A stretch of 64,000 nt of DNA from Apoderus coryli. Its lineage: Eukaryota > Arthropoda > Insecta > Coleoptera > Attelabidae. The notes under the pieces are model-generated. The model was not told the DNA's origin. It made no database searches and saw only the letters and a list, made by a program, of their open reading frames with translations. The stretch is taken from positions 20,866,001 through 20,930,000 of the forward strand of contig OU452198.1 of NCBI GenBank assembly GCA_911728435.2, in the 5' to 3' direction. The first letter of the stretch is position 1, and every line of letters starts with the position of its first letter. The translations under genes were made by a program, and so were the position numbers. This document shows positions 60,710 through 64,000 of this stretch, one piece after another.

Positions 60710-61011
60710 AACAACACCAGAAACAGTCGGCAGAACCACCGTCGCCGGCGCCGACATAATCCTGTAAGTGAATAAATACTTATATTTTACCTATATCATT
60801 GCCTATATTATGTCATTACATTTAGTTCCAACATATCCTAATGTATACTTTTTATTTCCAGTACAATCAACATCATCACCAAGTAAGTTTATATTAACTT
60901 TTAATATTAATAAATTTTAATTAGTTTTCAATTATTTAGCAACAATCCACCACTATCTCTCCCTTTCCACTTACATCAAATGATATTAATTTAAATATTT
61001 TAAAATTATAA
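60710..61011 (+). CDS. Candidate distal exons of the microexon gene
   Basis: Three exon-like blocks have good signals: 60710-60763 (54 nt; TTTTAG before, GTAAGTG after), 60862-60882 (21 nt; TTTCCAG before, GTAAGTTT after) and 60940-61011 (ATTTAG before, ending TAA). In phase 0 they encode an Arg-rich stretch (NSRQNHRRRRRHNP), YNQHHHQ and a 23-residue tail. The first block is markedly GC-richer than its surroundings. Its other frames are also open or nearly so (one gives EPPSPAP then a stop), so frame choice is uncertain. These would be used only if the diverged sixth array unit is skipped. Confidence 0.35.
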
Positions 61012-61822
61012 ATTAATAATTTTTAATATTTCTAATACCTAGAAAATTTACATAATATCAACTACAAAAACACAAAAATTATCTGCAAAATTATTTATGT
61101 TGAAAAAACATTTATTATACAACAAAATATTAAAATTACAATCAAAAGAAATACAAATGTCATCAGAGTAATATTACCTTATTAATATTGAAAAATAGTC
61201 CATTTTCACAATGGAATGCACTACGTTACCACAAACTACAACGTCATCTGCACAAAATTCATTTATTGGTATCACATTACCAACACATCAAAAATATGTT
61301 TCGGAACTATAAACCCCTTATCATCAATCAAAATAAATGGTCATTTTTTAGACATGAACAATTTATAATATTTCTTCCTATTTTTCTTTTCTATATATTA
61401 CTAATTTAACACATACATTTTTTAACAAAACAAAATTGAACACTAAAACTGTTTGTTGTTGCATACCATTGTTCCCTTTTAGTTAATTTAACTGATGATG
61501 CAAATTTATATTTTGAAACATATTTCTAACGTGCTAATACTATTATACAATATTAATAAAAAAACTTTGTTAAGATGACTTCGTAGTTTCTTTTTTTTTT
61601 TATTTAATTAATTCATTTAAAAATTATTATTTTACTAGCAAAATATTAAGTTAAAACTAATATCTGACCATACACTACTATCACTTTTAATTAGGCTATA
61701 AAGAACATACAATTAATACTGTACCTACTAAACAATACTTTTTTTTTACAGATTTTAAAATACAATTTACTTAATAAAATATTAGAGACAATGAATAAAA
61801 AATAATTATAAATTTGTTTAAA
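61012..61822. other. AT-rich non-coding stretch
   Basis: One 73-codon open frame at 61188-61409 has no recognisable features. I see nothing else. Confidence 0.5.
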
Positions 61823-62179
61823 GGTTACGAACGACTTTAGGGACAGTAATTTTATCACTTTTTCCATAACAATTTAATAGAAATATGATATATCAGCAAT
61901 ATTTTATCAACTATAGCATTGTCTTAGTCAAATAATGACTATAGATGTGGCATTATTAATACAAATATATTTTTTCAGATTTATATATTGATGTCTTATT
62001 ATTACCATCTGACAACGTTACATTTTATCTTCTAAAATTGACAGAAACCACGTAGTTGCCATGTATTATGGAATATAAATTTTCATTTTGAAATTAAATA
62101 ATACTTTTAACGCAAAATGTTAAATGCTAGCCTACTAATAAAAAAAAGAGAAAAATTTACTGTCCCTAAAGTCCGTACC
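61823..62179. mobile_element. Small MITE with GGTACGGACTTTAGGGAC ends
   Basis: The left end GGTTACGAACGACTTTAGGG and the reverse-complemented right end GGTACGGACTTTAGGGACAG share an ACTTTAGGGACAGTAA core. It is about 357 bp with an AT-rich interior and no coding. Target duplication is unclear. Confidence 0.65.
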
Positions 62180-62231
62180 TGTGTTTTATTATTTTTCCTA
62201 TTTAAAATAAAATAAAAATTACACAAACACA

Positions 62232-62361
62232 AATTAATGTTTTATTTATGTACAAAACTATTATTCATTAATTAACATCAAATAAATATGAAAAAAAAAA
62301 TTAATGTGTTTTATTTATGTACAAAACTATAATTCATTACAAGAACAAATAAAAATGAAAA
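62232..62361. repeat. ~66-bp tandem duplication
   Basis: Two copies share TTTTATTTATGTACAAAACT and ATTCATTA. They differ by small indels. Non-coding. Confidence 0.75.
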
Positions 62362-62804
62362 TAATGCACAAAATTAATATATGAGTACAATTTAAATAAC
62401 TTTTAAATATTTACAAATTTTTAACATAAGCACTTTAAATTTATATACGGGGTGGAGTCAAAAACGTATTTCTTTATTTTTACAAGAACAAAAAAGTTAA
62501 ATTTTGAATAATTTTTTGATATTTTTAGATCTCAAATTAAAAAAGTGAAACTATAGGCTCCTAGAAGTTGTCTAACTCAATAATGTTTCTATTTTTCTTT
62601 ATTTTTTAAGCAACTTTTTAATATTTTTCTATTTTCAATTAAGAATACTTTATAATTATTAAACTATATATTTTCTAGAAATTATCTATGGGATAACTCA
62701 TAATATTTCACTCATTTATTAATGCCCTTAATAAATTTTTCGATGTAAGAAGTAGAAAATTAATTTTTTAGAGCTTCACTCTATGCACAGGATTTTTTTT
62801 AAGT

Positions 62805-63097
62805 TGTGTAGTTAAACAATTTACATACAAAGGAACTCAAAAATGTTTTCATTTATTTTTTAAAATTTTTAGGCAAGACAAAACCTAATTAATAGGAAAA
62901 CTTTTAAATTTTCTTAGTTTCTAAGAATGGGCTCATAAAACTCATTTACATATACAGGGTGTCTCATATGTAATTCTACTTATTTGATTAGGTTTTCAAC
63001 CCATATTTTCAGTTTTTTTTGCAACCCTCAATGACTTTTATCATAGTTAAAACTACCACACAACGACTGGGAAATCCCAAAGGGATTTCTTGTAAAG
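62805..63097 (+). repeat. Dispersed 300-bp repeat, copy 2
   Basis: It is the counterpart of 7065-7365, same orientation, both ending GGGATTTCTTGT. Here it lies immediately upstream of copy 2 of the 0.9-kb repeat, whereas copy 1 of that repeat lacks it, so the two are independent units. Confidence 0.75.
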
Positions 63098-63107
63098 TTA
63101 ATTATAA

Positions 63108-64000
63108 AATCTGATAGTGCTGTCTTTGTCGTCGAAAATCTGCAAAATTGGCAAAAGTGAGGGTAAGGGATGTGCGAATCCGCTGCCAGGAGGGATCGCA
63201 CCGCAATACAAATGGAAAATTTATTTTTTTCATGGGAATTAGGTACTTTTCAACTGTGATTTAATGCGGTCTCACTATTTTATTAATAAATTTAATTACA
63301 TCTACACAGTTAATTTTGTGTGCGACGCAGAGGGAGGTATCAACTCCTTCTTGGGTTATTCACAAACATATGATCACATCCATCCATCTGACGGCTTTCA
63401 TGACACTGTCACTTTAGGTTATTAACACTTTTTCAGTAAAATTACTTTAAATACAAAATGACAACTTCTAAATTTACTACAACTATATGGAATAATCATT
63501 TTATAACACTACAATATACAACATGTTGATAGAAATTGATCTTAAACATGAAAATAATGCCGAAAACTTTAAGACTATTACTGTAAACAAAGAAAATAAT
63601 AAACTATTTGACGCAAGCACTTTGTCTGTCGTGTTAGTAAAAACATCTTACCAAAACCAAATTATGACGTGAAACTAGAGGTGTCAACCATATTGGAATT
63701 TGTCGATTTTGATTTACATGACTATATTCTTAGAAAAACATATGGGACAAGCAATTTCGTATATTTTTAGTCACAATCGTATCAAAGAATAACGTACCCA
63801 TTCGTAAATTTTATTGGAAAAGTATTAATCTTTAAAAATATGACTCACTTCACACATACTACGTTCCTTTTATAAATATCACTATTCCAAATGTCATATA
63901 AACTGTGGCAGCTACCGCACACAAAAAAAAAATCGATATCAATAACAAACTTTATATGAAAATTTCCAGTCAAAACTGATGCTTACTTATCTAAAAAATA
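63108..64000 (+). repeat. Dispersed 0.9-kb repeat, copy 2
   Basis: It is the collinear counterpart of 36823-37736 and reaches the window edge, so its end is not seen. The two differ most just after the start (63147-63238), where the sequence CGCTGCCAGGAGGGATCGC has no match in copy 1. Confidence 0.85.

Noticed and set aside
61188..61409. 73-codon ORF with aromatic-rich C-terminus
   Set aside because: AT-rich low-information sequence without start context, splice signals or similarity I can recognise.

Overview
This is a window of an AT-rich (roughly 70 % A+T by eye) animal nuclear genome. Spliceosomal introns, (ATT)n-tailed LINEs, piggyBac, Tc1/mariner, DIRS, a Helitron and an env-bearing Gypsy element point to an arthropod, most likely an insect. 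Short TAGGTACCTA-like and (ATT)n tracts fit hemipterans such as aphids, but that is only an impression. I see no bacterial genes, rRNA or tRNA. No conventional host housekeeping gene is recognisable; almost all coding capacity belongs to transposons.

Layout. 0.6-3.4 kb holds the first exons of a decayed Helitron, followed by a decayed Tc1/mariner-superfamily transposase (3.5-3.9 kb). 4-10.6 kb is non-coding apart from one interspersed repeat. 10.7-11.1 kb is a LINE ORF1 remnant on the minus strand. 12.0-19.3 kb is a minus-strand DIRS-type retrotransposon (RT/RNase H, then tyrosine recombinase, then a 68-bp-arm inverted repeat), split by a LINE at 14.25-18.67 kb. 19.35-36.2 kb is a plus-strand Gypsy/errantivirus-like provirus (gag, pol, env). 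It has been hit by a LINE in gag (which itself carries a complete piggyBac element), a 738-bp TA-flanked element in integrase, a Tc1 element in env and a further 1.6-kb segment in env. 40.8-50.3 kb is a Helitron whose seven exons join into one open frame of 1,715 codons. 50.3-53.7 kb holds about 190-bp diverged tandem repeats and a MITE. 56.4-61.0 kb holds what looks like a host microexon gene, with a 5'-truncated LINE in one of its introns. 61.8-64 kb is MITE and dispersed-repeat sequence, including a 0.9-kb duplicate of 36.8-37.7 kb.

How it fits together. The nest at 19-26 kb can be dated in relative order and the boundaries resolve to the base. The piggyBac sits on TTAA inside LINE ORF2, and that LINE sits between GAATG duplications inside gag. 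Removing each insert together with one target copy restores the reading frame around it. piggyBac is therefore the youngest layer, and its transposase is intact. The most unusual region is 59.79-60.39 kb: a tandem array in which each roughly 110-121 bp unit is itself a splicing module (branch-point-like TTACTAAT, TTTCAG acceptor, 27-36 nt phase-0 microexon, GTGAGT donor).
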